Origin: Candidatus Gastranaerophilales bacterium
GTDB lineage: Bacteria; Cyanobacteriota; Vampirovibrionia; Gastranaerophilales; Gastranaerophilaceae
Direction: 5' to 3'
Assembly (NCBI GenBank): GCA_910587245.1
Contig: CAJULX010000001.1
Coordinates: forward strand, 56,371-120,370
Length of the DNA stretch: 64,000 nt
Program-made: the position numbers and the translations under genes
Notes under the pieces: generated by a model
Seen by the model: the letters and a program-made list of their open reading frames with translations, nothing else
What the model was told of the DNA's origin: nothing
Databases searched by the model: none
Shown: positions 1 to 8,689 of the stretch, piece after piece
Position numbering within the stretch: the first letter of the stretch is position 1
How the letters are laid out: every line of letters starts with the position of its first letter

Positions 1-7
1 CTTTTTG

Positions 8-958
8 CTACAATTTTATTTCAATGAATGGCAATATATTCCATTGGTCATATATATTTTCTACAACTTCCCCATTATGAAAAGGAAACGATTTTGAGTA
101 ACATCCAGAATAACTTCTTTCTCCTTCTATAATTGGAATATAAAAATCCATACTATTTTCAATTCTATAATCAAGTGAGCTCTTTATTAAATTGGAACAA
201 ACATCGTCTTTTTCATATAAATAGCGAGGTGAATACCTTATTGCAAATAATATTATATTTGCCGCTATTGCATTTATACAATTTTCCAATGTTGCCAAAT
301 GAAAATGTTTATCAATATTGTGTTTTAATTGATTATAAGCATAATACCATAGTATTGATTTTGATGGCTCTTCAGGTTTCCAATTTTCAAATGGACAACA
401 CTTATATGGATTTGCATAACCAACAAGTGATAATTTATATTTTGTTAAATCAATATAATCTGTTAATTTAACATAATCATTCATTCTTTTGTTTTTGCCA
501 AAGTTATATTTTTTTAAACTGCATTCAAGGTCTGAGCAAGCAAGAAATAACAATTCTCTTGCTTTATGGCTATATGCTTTTAACCCTTCTTTTGATGGTT
601 CAACGAATAACAATAGTTCTTGCAATTTTTGAACAAGAATTCCCAAATCTCTTTTTGCTCTGTATGCTTCAGCGACAGTAAAATCGAGTTCTTTTTCGAT
701 ACTATTTTGCATTAAAGGTTTCCAAATGTGTTTATATTTAACACCTATTTCTATATTCTCTTTTTTTAATATCGGATATTTATAGGCGTTTTGAATAATT
801 TTTTCAATATTATAGCTGTTATCGCATATTAACTGAGCTCTTATTTGCGGAGCATAATCAGCATAAACAACTTGCAAAAACACATTTTGTTTTTTGTTAT
901 TTTGATATGCAATGAGAAGCATTCCGTCTTTTTTAGCAAAATAAACGTCGGTTTTCAT
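8..958 (-). CDS. Uncharacterised protein at the end of a type I R-M operon
   Basis: About 316 residues, soluble, with no membrane segment. I prefer the ATG at 958 over the in-frame ATG at 970: AGGTG sits 5 nt before it, and the preceding hsdS stop (960-962) lies between the two. The second half is helical, with SHKARELLFLAC near residue 130 and YNQLKHN near 208 followed by an alanine-rich helix. This is reminiscent of HEPN-like unknown proteins found near restriction systems, but no clear R-x4-6-H motif is visible, so the HEPN idea is weak. It is transcribed with the hsdS/hsdM genes upstream, so a role with that system is inferred from context only. No function can be assigned. Confidence 0.7.
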   Translation of the reverse strand: MKTDVYFAKKDGMLLIAYQNNKKQNVFLQVVYADYAPQIRAQLICDNSYNIEKIIQNAYKYPILKKENIEIGVKYKHIWKPLMQNSIEKELDFTVAEAYRAKRDLGILVQKLQELLLFVEPSKEGLKAYSHKARELLFLACSDLECSLKKYNFGKNKRMNDYVKLTDYIDLTKYKLSLVGYANPYKCCPFENWKPEEPSKSILWYYAYNQLKHNIDKHFHLATLENCINAIAANIILFAIRYSPRYLYEKDDVCSNLIKSSLDYRIENSMDFYIPIIEGERSYSGCYSKSFPFHNGEVVENIYDQWNILPFIEIKL

Positions 959-959
959 T

Positions 960-2192
960 TTACACCTCATTAACCCTTACAATTCCGGTTAACAGCAATT
1001 GAGCGAGTGATTTTTTAAGTTGTTTATATTGTTTAAGTTCCAGCTTTTGATATTTAATCTGATTTTCTATGTTATCCATTAATGTAATTATTTTTTGTTG
1101 TTCTAACTTATTTGGAATATTGATTATAAAATCTGTCAACATAGGTAATCTTAAAGAATTAACTGTCGCCCTTGCTGTATATTTCAGCGCGTGTCTTTCA
1201 AAAAATTCTAATAAATAGTAATAAATATATCTACCCAATGCACCCTTAAAGTCACTTATTTTGTAAACTCTTTGGTGATAATCAAATTTACCATTGATAT
1301 AGTGAAAAATTCTACCAATTTCTCCATCTCCGGGTATTAAAATTGCTTCACCATCGTACGTATACTTATTACTTCGTTCGATTATTTTTGACCGGACATA
1401 AAATGGATAGTTGCCATCAATAATTTTATCTTGAGTATTACTATTTCCGGTTTGAATTTTAGCTATGTTACCTAACTTCTCTAATTTATTGTTTGTTTTG
1501 TTTTTGGTATTAAAAAAATTCAATAAATTAAATCTTATATATTTTTGCTCTTTTGTTTTTTCAACTAATAATTTTTCTTTAAGTCTTATAATCTTATCGC
1601 AGCAGCTTAAAATCTCAGCAATTTTTTCCTGCTCTATTTTAGATGGTTGAGGAATTGGCATATTCATAAAATCATCATCTGTTATGTTGAGTCGATCATG
1701 TCTTGCTCCTTGATTTGAAACACTTTTCATATACCTATGCCAATAATTTGATTTAAAGTAGTTTTCGATAAATTCACTATTTTTATCTTTTTTTGCACGA
1801 AAGACAGTATATAATGGTGATGATATTCCATTTTTAGCTAAATGATTTCGATTTATAGGGCCTGCAGGAGCATTTGAAGATATTCTTGGATTATACATAA
1901 AATCACCATCTTCAACAATATAATAGCCATCAGCATTGTCATTGTTAATGATTTCACGAGCAAAATACTCATCTTGCAATATTACACCTTGCGTAGCAGA
2001 ATTTGTAAGTACAGGCAAATTAGCATTATTTGTATTTTTAGTTTTAACTTTATCAAATAAGTTTTTTAGCTTTTTAATATCCCAATCAGCAGGATAAAAA
2101 TATCCCCAACAGCATTTGTACCCTTCTGGAATCTCACCTTTATTTATCAAATTTATTTTATTCTTAATTTCTTGTTTTTTATTCATTTTCAT
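960..2192 (-). CDS. hsdS: Type I restriction-modification specificity subunit HsdS (full length)
   Basis: This is the DNA-recognition subunit of a type I restriction-modification enzyme, which directs the HsdM methylase (and HsdR) to a bipartite target. At 410 residues it has the usual two target-recognition domains. The first is at about residues 25-185, opening with the typical 'YPADWDIKKLKNLF' segment. The central conserved helix (KIEQEKIAEILSCCDKII) is near 185-205. The second is at about 235-360, followed by a distal helix (KLEQQKIITLMDNIE). The start overlaps the end of the upstream TIGR04141 gene by 14 nt, so the two are translationally linked. A separate half-length S protein lies upstream of hsdM in the same operon. 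Confidence 0.93.
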   Translation of the reverse strand: MKMNKKQEIKNKINLINKGEIPEGYKCCWGYFYPADWDIKKLKNLFDKVKTKNTNNANLPVLTNSATQGVILQDEYFAREIINNDNADGYYIVEDGDFMYNPRISSNAPAGPINRNHLAKNGISSPLYTVFRAKKDKNSEFIENYFKSNYWHRYMKSVSNQGARHDRLNITDDDFMNMPIPQPSKIEQEKIAEILSCCDKIIRLKEKLLVEKTKEQKYIRFNLLNFFNTKNKTNNKLEKLGNIAKIQTGNSNTQDKIIDGNYPFYVRSKIIERSNKYTYDGEAILIPGDGEIGRIFHYINGKFDYHQRVYKISDFKGALGRYIYYYLLEFFERHALKYTARATVNSLRLPMLTDFIINIPNKLEQQKIITLMDNIENQIKYQKLELKQYKQLKKSLAQLLLTGIVRVNEV

Positions 2193-3888
2193 TATCCTCT
2201 ATTTTTTTTGGATAAAGATCTATATCATTTATCCAAGTTAATTTGACTTTAAATCCAAATGCTTGTAAATTTTCTATTTTTTCTATTAAGGTCATTTTAC
2301 TCAAAAATGTTAACTCATTTACTTTTTTTGAGTTTATAATCAAATAATTTACAGTTGCACCTACTGGAGTATCGGAAATATTTATACCTGTAGCAACTTT
2401 AACTTTATTTATATAATTTTCCGTATCCATCTTATATGCTCTTGCTGAAGCATATCCTTGAGCAAATAAATGAGTAAGCTTATCTGCAGATGTTCCAATT
2501 TTTGCATGGATAAATTCTTTGCCATTCTGATTGTATGAATCACAAACTTCTATTGGGTCACCGTCAATATTGATTAATTTTTTATCTAGTAATATATATC
2601 CATTGGATTTTGCAAATTCAATATTAAAAAGACCTTCTCTTGGAATTTTTTTATCTGTCGAATTTTTGTATTTGTCAGTTTTTGTATAGTTTATTATTTC
2701 TTTAATAGTATTTATTTTAATATCTTCTTTTAATACAAAATTCTTATCTGTTATATTCTTAATTATATTATTTATTCTGTTATATTTATTTTCTTCAACT
2801 TTGTGCCATATTTCATTTGACAAAATATAAATTCCGTCCTCATATTTAAATTCGCCATACAATGCTTCTAAAATATTCCAACATTTGCAAATATTATCAT
2901 CTTCATCCAATAAAATTACGTAGTCATTTTTTAAATCTTCCAAAGCAGGATTATTTTTTAGATTTAAATAATCATTTAAATCTAATTTTGTATATGGTTT
3001 TTCGTCTTTATCAAGATTACCATCAATTTTATATTTCACTCCGCTAATACGCATAAAATCATAATCCATCTCTGGCTCAAATAAATATATTTTATTATTT
3101 TTATCTAACAATTTTTTACAAAGTGATTCATACAATTCTTCCGATTTGTCTTTTTTTACTGGTTGCAATCCTTTAAATAATAATGCTACTTGTTCGTCTG
3201 TAATACTATTATATAATTCTATAAGTTCTATAATTCTTTTATCTAAATGCTTTATACATGGTATTTCGTCTTGTTTAAATTTTAATTTAATATTTAGAGG
3301 TCCATATTTGCCTATAACAGAAGAAAAATCTGTTGATCCTTTATCCGCTAATAAATTTAGCTCTCTCATTGCTTCATCCGAGTCTAATAATGAAAATAAG
3401 GTCTCTTGGTCTATTTCATTTGCAAACATTCTGTTTTTATTAACGGGATCACCTTCTATACTTCTCGATTGAGCAATTTTTACTCTGGCTTGTTTATTTA
3501 ACAAGATTTTTTGTGCAACAAAAATTCCAAAAGTATTATTGATTTTATCTTTTATGATATTATGCCTTCCTTGACCAAAATTTATCGCAAAAGTATAATT
3601 ATTGTCGTTATAATTAACTTCTTTTATGATTGTTAATCCTTCAGAAATAGTTTTATTATAAAAATTTTCTATTTTGGGTTTCTTCAAAACTTTTTTTTGA
3701 AAATCCTTTAACCACTTTGGATAATCTTTGTACCCGTTTTTCTTATACAATATGTAATTGCAATCTCTTAATATAATATTTTCTTCTTTGTAATCAGAAA
3801 TAAAGATTTCTAAATTATCCTTTGTGCAATCTTCTGTTAATAATGAGATCGTTAGAGGAACACTAATATATTTAACCTTTTGTGTCAT
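2179..3888 (-). CDS. TIGR04141/DUF6119 family sporadically distributed protein
   Basis: A 569-residue soluble protein. The C-terminal stretch around residues 455-480 (HAKIGTSADKLTHLFAQGY followed by ASARAY) matches the signature I know from the sporadically distributed TIGR04141 (DUF6119) family, as does the N-terminal beta-rich opening. The biochemical activity of this family is not something I can state, but members recur in restriction-modification and defence islands. Here it sits between rhuM and hsdS in a leftward operon with 1-nt and 14-nt overlaps, so co-expression with the methylase is expected. The length is normal for the family, and there is no sign of disruption. Confidence 0.75.
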   Translation of the reverse strand: MTQKVKYISVPLTISLLTEDCTKDNLEIFISDYKEENIILRDCNYILYKKNGYKDYPKWLKDFQKKVLKKPKIENFYNKTISEGLTIIKEVNYNDNNYTFAINFGQGRHNIIKDKINNTFGIFVAQKILLNKQARVKIAQSRSIEGDPVNKNRMFANEIDQETLFSLLDSDEAMRELNLLADKGSTDFSSVIGKYGPLNIKLKFKQDEIPCIKHLDKRIIELIELYNSITDEQVALLFKGLQPVKKDKSEELYESLCKKLLDKNNKIYLFEPEMDYDFMRISGVKYKIDGNLDKDEKPYTKLDLNDYLNLKNNPALEDLKNDYVILLDEDDNICKCWNILEALYGEFKYEDGIYILSNEIWHKVEENKYNRINNIIKNITDKNFVLKEDIKINTIKEIINYTKTDKYKNSTDKKIPREGLFNIEFAKSNGYILLDKKLINIDGDPIEVCDSYNQNGKEFIHAKIGTSADKLTHLFAQGYASARAYKMDTENYINKVKVATGINISDTPVGATVNYLIINSKKVNELTFLSKMTLIEKIENLQAFGFKVKLTWINDIDLYPKKIEDNENE

Positions 3889-4901
3889 TATTTATTCCTT
3901 CCTGGCTTGTTTTCTGCAATCATCTCATGCTCGATAGCTTCTAATTCTTTTAAATCTTCTGCATCAGCTTCTAATGCTTCTTGCTTTTTGCGTGCTTCGT
4001 CAAATTCAAGATAACGTTTTTTAGCAATTTCGTTAGCTTGTTTTCTTGAAATTGCCCCTTTGCCTTTTAAAATTTCGTAATCATTAAAACTTAAGAAACC
4101 ATTGACTTTTTCTTTCCAATCACTTATTGAAAGTTGTCTTCTTCTTTGAACTTGATTTTCAGCATAGTCCAAAAACATTGTAACAAGTCTATCCAACTCT
4201 TTAATTTCATTTTGTTGAAGATAATTTTTTGCTATAATTGCATCATGCTTGCGAACCCTAGAACCACTCCAATTTGTAAGGTTCATATTCGGTTTGGTAG
4301 CATCTGCTCGATTTACTATTATTTCTGCTGCAGTATTATTCGTAACTGCGTGCAAGAGTTTGTTCTGAACTTCTGCAAAAAAGTCATTTGATGTCTTTAA
4401 GTCATCTTTATAATCTACGCTTAAAGCAAATAAATCACGGACTTTTTGATAAAATCTTTTTTCGCTTGCACGAATTTCTCTGATTTTTTCAAGGAGTTCA
4501 TCAAAGTAATCCCAACCGCCAGGATTTTTTAATCTTTCGGTATTAAGGACAAATCCTTTAATAATATATTCTTTTAAGGTCTGAGTTGCCCATCTTCTGA
4601 ATTTTATGGCAATTGCAGAATTAGTTCTGTAACCGACAGCCAAGATAATATCAAGGCTAAAATATTCTACAGGTTTGTCGGAATTTGCAATGTGCATTTT
4701 TTGCACATTGCTTTTTTCATCAACTTCTCCGTCTTCAAAAATATTTTGAATATGGCGAGAAACTCCCGATCTATGTATATTATATAGCTGTGCTATTTTT
4801 TCTCTATCAAGCCATATTGTTTCATTTTCTAGGTCAAGTTGTATATCGAGTTTGCCATTTGGTGTCTCATATATAATTAATTCTTTTTTGTCGTCTTCCA
4901 T
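3888..4901 (-). CDS. RhuM-family protein
   Basis: A 337-residue RhuM-type protein, a family often embedded in type I R-M operons; its molecular role is unresolved. The N-terminal part (residues 20-110) contains a helix-turn-helix-like segment (REKIAQLYNIHRSGVSRHI) followed by the conserved YFSLDIILAVGYRTNS and RRWATQTLKEYI blocks that define RhuM. The C-terminus (about 280-337) is a charged helix rich in Glu/Lys. The gene abuts the stop of hsdM with no spacer and its own stop overlaps the next ATG by one nucleotide, so it is tightly coupled to both neighbours. Modulation of the R-M system is an inference from position. Confidence 0.88.
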   Translation of the reverse strand: MEDDKKELIIYETPNGKLDIQLDLENETIWLDREKIAQLYNIHRSGVSRHIQNIFEDGEVDEKSNVQKMHIANSDKPVEYFSLDIILAVGYRTNSAIAIKFRRWATQTLKEYIIKGFVLNTERLKNPGGWDYFDELLEKIREIRASEKRFYQKVRDLFALSVDYKDDLKTSNDFFAEVQNKLLHAVTNNTAAEIIVNRADATKPNMNLTNWSGSRVRKHDAIIAKNYLQQNEIKELDRLVTMFLDYAENQVQRRRQLSISDWKEKVNGFLSFNDYEILKGKGAISRKQANEIAKKRYLEFDEARKKQEALEADAEDLKELEAIEHEMIAENKPGRNK

Positions 4902-6467
4902 CTATACCCCCAAGCCTAGTTCTTCTAAATATTTATTTAGTTGTGTTTCGACTTCTGCAAGTTCTATTTTGATATTTTTGATATTATTTCTAACTTCATC
5001 AATATCAATAATTTCTTCTTCCTCAAAAGTATCAACATATCGAGGAATATTTAAATTAAAATCGTTTTCTTTGATTTCATCAAAGGTCGCAAGATATGAG
5101 AATTTTTCAATGGTTTTCCTATTATCATAAACATCTATAATATCTTGAATATTCTTATCTGTTAGTTTGTTTTGAGTTTTATCTTTAATGTATCTTCCTT
5201 CGCCTGATGCATCTATAAATAAGACACTTTTATCTGTCCTATTCTTTTTAATTACCAATAAGCAAGCCGGAATTGATGTACCAAAGAATAAGTTTTCAGG
5301 AAGCCCGATGACCGCATCCAACAAGTTTTCTTCTATAACTCTTTTTCTAATAATGCCTTCTGAAGCACCTCTAAACAATACCCCATGAGGAACAACCGCA
5401 ACCATTCTTCCGTTAGGTTGTAAACTATTTATCATATGTAACAAAAATGCCCAGTCACCTTTACTTGATGGAGGTACGCCCCAGTCAAACCTGTTATATG
5501 GATCAAGCTTTGCTTCCATTTTAAATTTCTTATCTTTTTTCTTGTTATTGCCGTCATTTTCGCCGCCAGGGTTAAATCCTTCTGCCCATTTATCCTGAGA
5601 AAATGGCATATTGGCAACAACTACATTAAACTTCATTAAATTCCCGTCACTATCAAGGTGAGCAGGATTTGCTAACGTGTCACCCCAAGCAAGTTTTGCA
5701 TCCATAATGTCGTGAATAAACATATTCATTTTACCCATTGACCAAGAAGAGCCGTTCATTTCTTGTCCATAAATGGCTACTTGTTTAACTCCAGCATATT
5801 TTGCTGCTCTTATCAATAAAGAACTTGAACCGGATGTCGGGTCATAAATACTGTCTCCTGATTTTGGTTTTGCAATTTGCGCCATCAGCTCTGATACCAT
5901 CATCGGAGTAAAGAATGAACCTGCCTTTTTACCTGCTTGACTTGCAAATTCACCAATCATATATTCAAAGGCATCGCCAAGAACATCTGAAGCAACTTGA
6001 TTTTCTTTTACTTCAATCATTGAAGGCCTTAGATTCAGCGGCTTAAAGTCTTCAAGCAGATTTCTTAATGTTGTAGCTTTTTGCTTTGAGTTACCTAAAT
6101 TAGCTTCACTATTAAAATCTACGCTTCTAAACACACCTTGTAATTGTGCATTATTATCCTCTATTGCACGAAGAGCAGCATTGATTTTTTGCCCTATTTC
6201 AGAATCATATCTGTTATCATAAAGGTAATCAAAAGACTGTTCCTCTTGAAGGACAAAAGGTAATCTTGATTTCGCTCTTTCAAGCCTTGCTTCATTGTTA
6301 TATTTGTCTTTTAAATCATTAAAATTTTCCGTATATGTGTCGCTTAAATATTTAACAAACAACATAGATAAAACGTAGTCTTTATAATTTGCAGCATCAA
6401 TTATGCCTCTAAAAGTATTGGCACCACGCCATAAAGCTGCTTCAATATCAGATTTTGTAGTTTTCAT
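4902..6467 (-). CDS. hsdM: Type I restriction-modification methylase HsdM
   Basis: The N6-adenine methyltransferase subunit of a type I R-M system, acting with HsdS on cytosolic DNA. The 521 residues start with the helical HsdM N-terminal domain (about 1-150, beginning KSDIEAALWRGANTFRG). The SAM-binding motif I (DPTSGSSSLL) is near residue 208 and the catalytic NPPF-type motif appears as VVANMPFSQ near 280, the form usual in this family. A helical C-terminal S-binding region follows. It lies between the half-length S gene and rhuM with no gaps. hsdR is not within the window and would have to lie beyond position 1 or elsewhere. Confidence 0.96.
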   Translation of the reverse strand: MKTTKSDIEAALWRGANTFRGIIDAANYKDYVLSMLFVKYLSDTYTENFNDLKDKYNNEARLERAKSRLPFVLQEEQSFDYLYDNRYDSEIGQKINAALRAIEDNNAQLQGVFRSVDFNSEANLGNSKQKATTLRNLLEDFKPLNLRPSMIEVKENQVASDVLGDAFEYMIGEFASQAGKKAGSFFTPMMVSELMAQIAKPKSGDSIYDPTSGSSSLLIRAAKYAGVKQVAIYGQEMNGSSWSMGKMNMFIHDIMDAKLAWGDTLANPAHLDSDGNLMKFNVVVANMPFSQDKWAEGFNPGGENDGNNKKKDKKFKMEAKLDPYNRFDWGVPPSSKGDWAFLLHMINSLQPNGRMVAVVPHGVLFRGASEGIIRKRVIEENLLDAVIGLPENLFFGTSIPACLLVIKKNRTDKSVLFIDASGEGRYIKDKTQNKLTDKNIQDIIDVYDNRKTIEKFSYLATFDEIKENDFNLNIPRYVDTFEEEEIIDIDEVRNNIKNIKIELAEVETQLNKYLEELGLGV

Positions 6468-7102
6468 TATATTTCTCCTTTAATTAATTTTTCTTGTATT
6501 ATTTCATTTTGAATTTTTTGTTGTTCTAATAGTTTTGACAATAAATTCTCTTCCCGTTTCATCAGTTTTGCAATTTCAATTAGTTTATTCTGTTTTTGTA
6601 ATGTTGGAATGCAAATTTCAACATTTTCTATTGAGCTTGTTTTTATTGACCTCAGTTGAAAACCTTCTTCTAGTTTTTCAACTTGATTTATAAAATCTTT
6701 ATTTTGCATAACTAATTGTAAATACTCAGGTATAATATTATTCTTGGCATTGTCGTTTAATCTTATTATGCCAAATTGAGAAGGAACAACAATATTTTCT
6801 TGCGAATCGTTTATTAGACATGTTTTTAATGGCGAGAACAATCTAATAAGTATATCACTTTTGACAGTTAAATATCTATCTGTTAGTTTATCTTTACTAA
6901 TAAAACCATCACATTGATCTTCATCTAAATTTCCTTGATCATCAATAGAGCGTAATGTAACGGTTTTATACCGATAAGTTTCCTTTGTTGAGATTTTTTC
7001 CATTACATTTTGTTTGATTAACTCGAGTTGTTTTGCACCTGCTCGTGACAAAACAAGTCCCATTTGAATATTTGCAACATCTTTTAGTTTTACTTTTTTC
7101 AT
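6467..7102 (-). CDS. Half-length HsdS-like specificity protein (single recognition domain)
   Basis: A 211-residue protein with one target-recognition domain: KLKDVANIQMGLVLSR near the start, then a conserved region ending in a helix (LQKQNKLIEIAKLMKREE) and a C-terminal coiled helix. The start at 7102 is chosen because homology begins there; AAGGA lies about 9 nt upstream, and the longer in-frame reading would run into the neighbouring small gene. Half-S proteins can dimerise to form a complete specificity subunit or act as alternative specificity units. Here it is placed immediately upstream of hsdM (1-nt overlap), while a full hsdS lies three genes downstream. Whether it recognises a different site is unknown. 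Confidence 0.82.
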   Translation of the reverse strand: MKKVKLKDVANIQMGLVLSRAGAKQLELIKQNVMEKISTKETYRYKTVTLRSIDDQGNLDEDQCDGFISKDKLTDRYLTVKSDILIRLFSPLKTCLINDSQENIVVPSQFGIIRLNDNAKNNIIPEYLQLVMQNKDFINQVEKLEEGFQLRSIKTSSIENVEICIPTLQKQNKLIEIAKLMKREENLLSKLLEQQKIQNEIIQEKLIKGEI

Positions 7103-7125
7103 TATTTTAATTCCTTTTGATTTTG

Positions 7126-7149
7126 GAAGGAAGGAATATTCCTTCCTTC
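7126..7149. repeat. Perfect 24-nt palindrome between two operon genes
   Basis: Two 12-nt arms (GAAGGAAGGAAT and its exact complement) abut with no spacer in the 61-bp gap between the small leading gene and the half-hsdS gene. No T-run follows on either strand, so a simple intrinsic terminator is unlikely. It could be an RNA processing site, a protein-binding site, or a cruciform that attenuates expression of the methylase genes. Confidence 0.6.
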
Positions 7150-7163
7150 TATTTAAATCATAA

Positions 7164-7373
7164 TTAGCTCGTGCGAGCTTCCTTGCAGTAAAAATAGCAT
7201 TCATCGGCCTTTGCATAAAATTTTCTTGCATATGCAACAGCTTGAATCCCATTTTCAAACATTCCAAGATATTTCACATCATGTGCCATCTTGAGATAAG
7301 TGCAATGTTCTTCATGGACTTCGTGGTCGCCATTTTGTTGTGTAGAGTTATTAACATAATATTTATGTAACAT
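7164..7373 (-). CDS. Small Cys/His-containing protein leading the R-M operon
   Basis: A 69-residue protein with an excellent ribosome site (AGGAG about 6 nt before the ATG at 7373). It opens KYYVNNSTQQNGDHEVHEEHC and continues with a conserved glycine/alanine-rich stretch (GIQAVAYARKFYAKADEC) ending CKEARTS. I recognise this pattern from a family of small unknown proteins of about 65-70 residues carrying the YYVN...GDHEVH...C opening; the His and Cys residues suggest metal binding, but no function is known to me. It is the first gene downstream of the putative operon promoter, with the half-hsdS gene 61 bp behind. Confidence 0.75.
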   Translation of the reverse strand: MLHKYYVNNSTQQNGDHEVHEEHCTYLKMAHDVKYLGMFENGIQAVAYARKFYAKADECYFYCKEARTS

Positions 7374-7944
7374 CTTAATCTCCTAAGGGTTACTAATCTA
7401 AACTCTGCACTTGATTTTTACATCATTATAGCTTAAAATATAGTTGTCAGGCTAATAATAAACTATTAGTGCAAAGAATTCCTATCGAACAAACCCTTTA
7501 TAATGTTCATAGGAATTTTTGTTCTACATACATATTTGCATAAAAATTTGTAAAGGTCAAGAGTTTGTTTTGCGTATATTTGTTCTACATTAATATTTGC
7601 AAAAGAAATTTGTAAATAAAAACTTGTACTCGTTCAAGTCAAAACGCTTTTTACAAAAGGATTTTCGAAATTTATTCTCACTAATAATTTTATTTAAAAT
7701 TGGTATTTACAAAACTTAACAAAATCCAAAAAATTAAAATTTATGCAAAAATTTTATGAAGACTCAGTATGCACATCTACATCTCATAGTAAATTACATC
7801 TTGTTCTGTGTGTTAAATTACATGTGTTATTGATGTTAGTTTTTCCCATGTCCATTCTGTGTCCGTTTTAAAAATTTATCGGGTCAATTTTTTATTCAAT
7901 AATTACTTTATAAATATATAAATTTTGGGAAAGGTTTTTTTAAT
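7374..7944. other. 570-bp AT-rich intergenic region with an inverted repeat and a duplicated motif
   Basis: I see no credible gene here. It holds the leftward R-M promoter near 7430. A bulged inverted repeat has arms at 7477-7491 and 7504-7517, followed by five T on the plus strand. A roughly 36-nt imperfect direct repeat lies at 7519-7553 and 7580-7616, each copy starting TTGTTCTACAT and ending AATTTGTAAA. Two further TAAATTACAT copies follow near 7790 and 7814. The right end contains the leader of the gene at 7945. Confidence 0.6.
7425..7430 (-). promoter_or_regulatory. Probable -10 box of the R-M operon
   Basis: On the minus strand a perfect TATAAT lies 52 nt upstream of the ATG at 7373. 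A CTGACA that could serve as the -35 is present at 7445-7450, but the spacer would be only 14 nt. The -10 call is moderate; the -35 is uncertain. Confidence 0.45.
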
Positions 7945-8598
7945 ATGAGTTTTAATGATAGAAATATTCTGGCAGGCATCGTAGGACACAGTCATAAAAC
8001 AGGCGATGCAGGTATAAAATCCAGAGGGCTCGGACAATTGGGTTCGGATGGAATCAGGGGTGAATTGTCCGCCTGGATAGATCCTTGCACTTATGACTAT
8101 GTACAAGGTGCTCCAAAACCGCCAAAACCTGATGAATGGACTGCGGTTGATACGTTTTTATCAAAAAAGCTCGGTTTTAAGGTAAAATATGAACCGATAG
8201 ATAAATTTCGTCCTACAAAATGCGGCAAAGAAAAAGTTGTCAGCAGATACAGTTCTGCGCTTGCAAATCAGCAGCTTAAAATAAACAAATCGGATTTTAC
8301 CGAAGCTGATTTATTAAAAGGAATTAATAAAGTCGGAGCTAATTGTGATTTAAAGCAGGCAACGGTTGAAGCACTTCCTGATTTAAAAGAGGTAATGGGC
8401 GACCTTTCTCTTGATGTTTCCAGTGCTTTAAAAGATTTAAGCAATTTGGAAAAAATCGGCGGGAAATTAAAAGTTTTTGCTAAAAATCAAGAAGAAATGC
8501 AAAATTATTTAAAACAGCTCGGGTTGATGTCCAAAGACGGTACATTACTATCTGCGGCGAAAGACCAGCTTGTTTTTGTTATGAAAACATATTTGTAA
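7945..8598 (+). CDS. Uncharacterised protein, lineage-type
   Basis: 217 residues with no signal peptide or membrane segment. The N-terminal half is glycine-rich (AGIVGHSHKTGDAG, then GLGQLGSDGIRGELSAW) and looks like an extended or binding region. The C-terminal half has leucine-rich alternation (LPDLKEVMGDLSLDVSSALKDL and LEKIGGKLKVF) that could be degenerate leucine-rich repeats. I do not recognise a family. A weak AAAGG lies about 11 nt before the ATG. It is flanked by a long noncoding region on the left and a separate promoter region on the right, so it is probably monocistronic. Confidence 0.65.
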   Translation: MSFNDRNILAGIVGHSHKTGDAGIKSRGLGQLGSDGIRGELSAWIDPCTYDYVQGAPKPPKPDEWTAVDTFLSKKLGFKVKYEPIDKFRPTKCGKEKVVSRYSSALANQQLKINKSDFTEADLLKGINKVGANCDLKQATVEALPDLKEVMGDLSLDVSSALKDLSNLEKIGGKLKVFAKNQEEMQNYLKQLGLMSKDGTLLSAAKDQLVFVMKTYL

Positions 8599-8645
8599 CT
8601 TAAAAGCCAATACCCGCAAAGTAAACTGTTTTACAATTTTTAAGG

Positions 8646-8651
8646 TATAAT
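8646..8651 (+). promoter_or_regulatory. Probable -10 box for the Fe-S aldo/keto reductase-larE pair
   Basis: A perfect TATAAT lies 39 nt before the ATG at 8690, within the short gap after the preceding gene; no convincing -35 is visible. The leader contains AGGGGA about 8 nt before the start codon. Confidence 0.4.
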
Positions 8652-8689
8652 CGGGTAAGCAGTAAATTGTAAAGCAGGGGAAATGCAAT

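Noticed and set aside
133..471. Rightward 112-codon open frame inside the first gene
   Set aside because: Antisense to the R-M-linked gene, no ribosome site, low-complexity composition.
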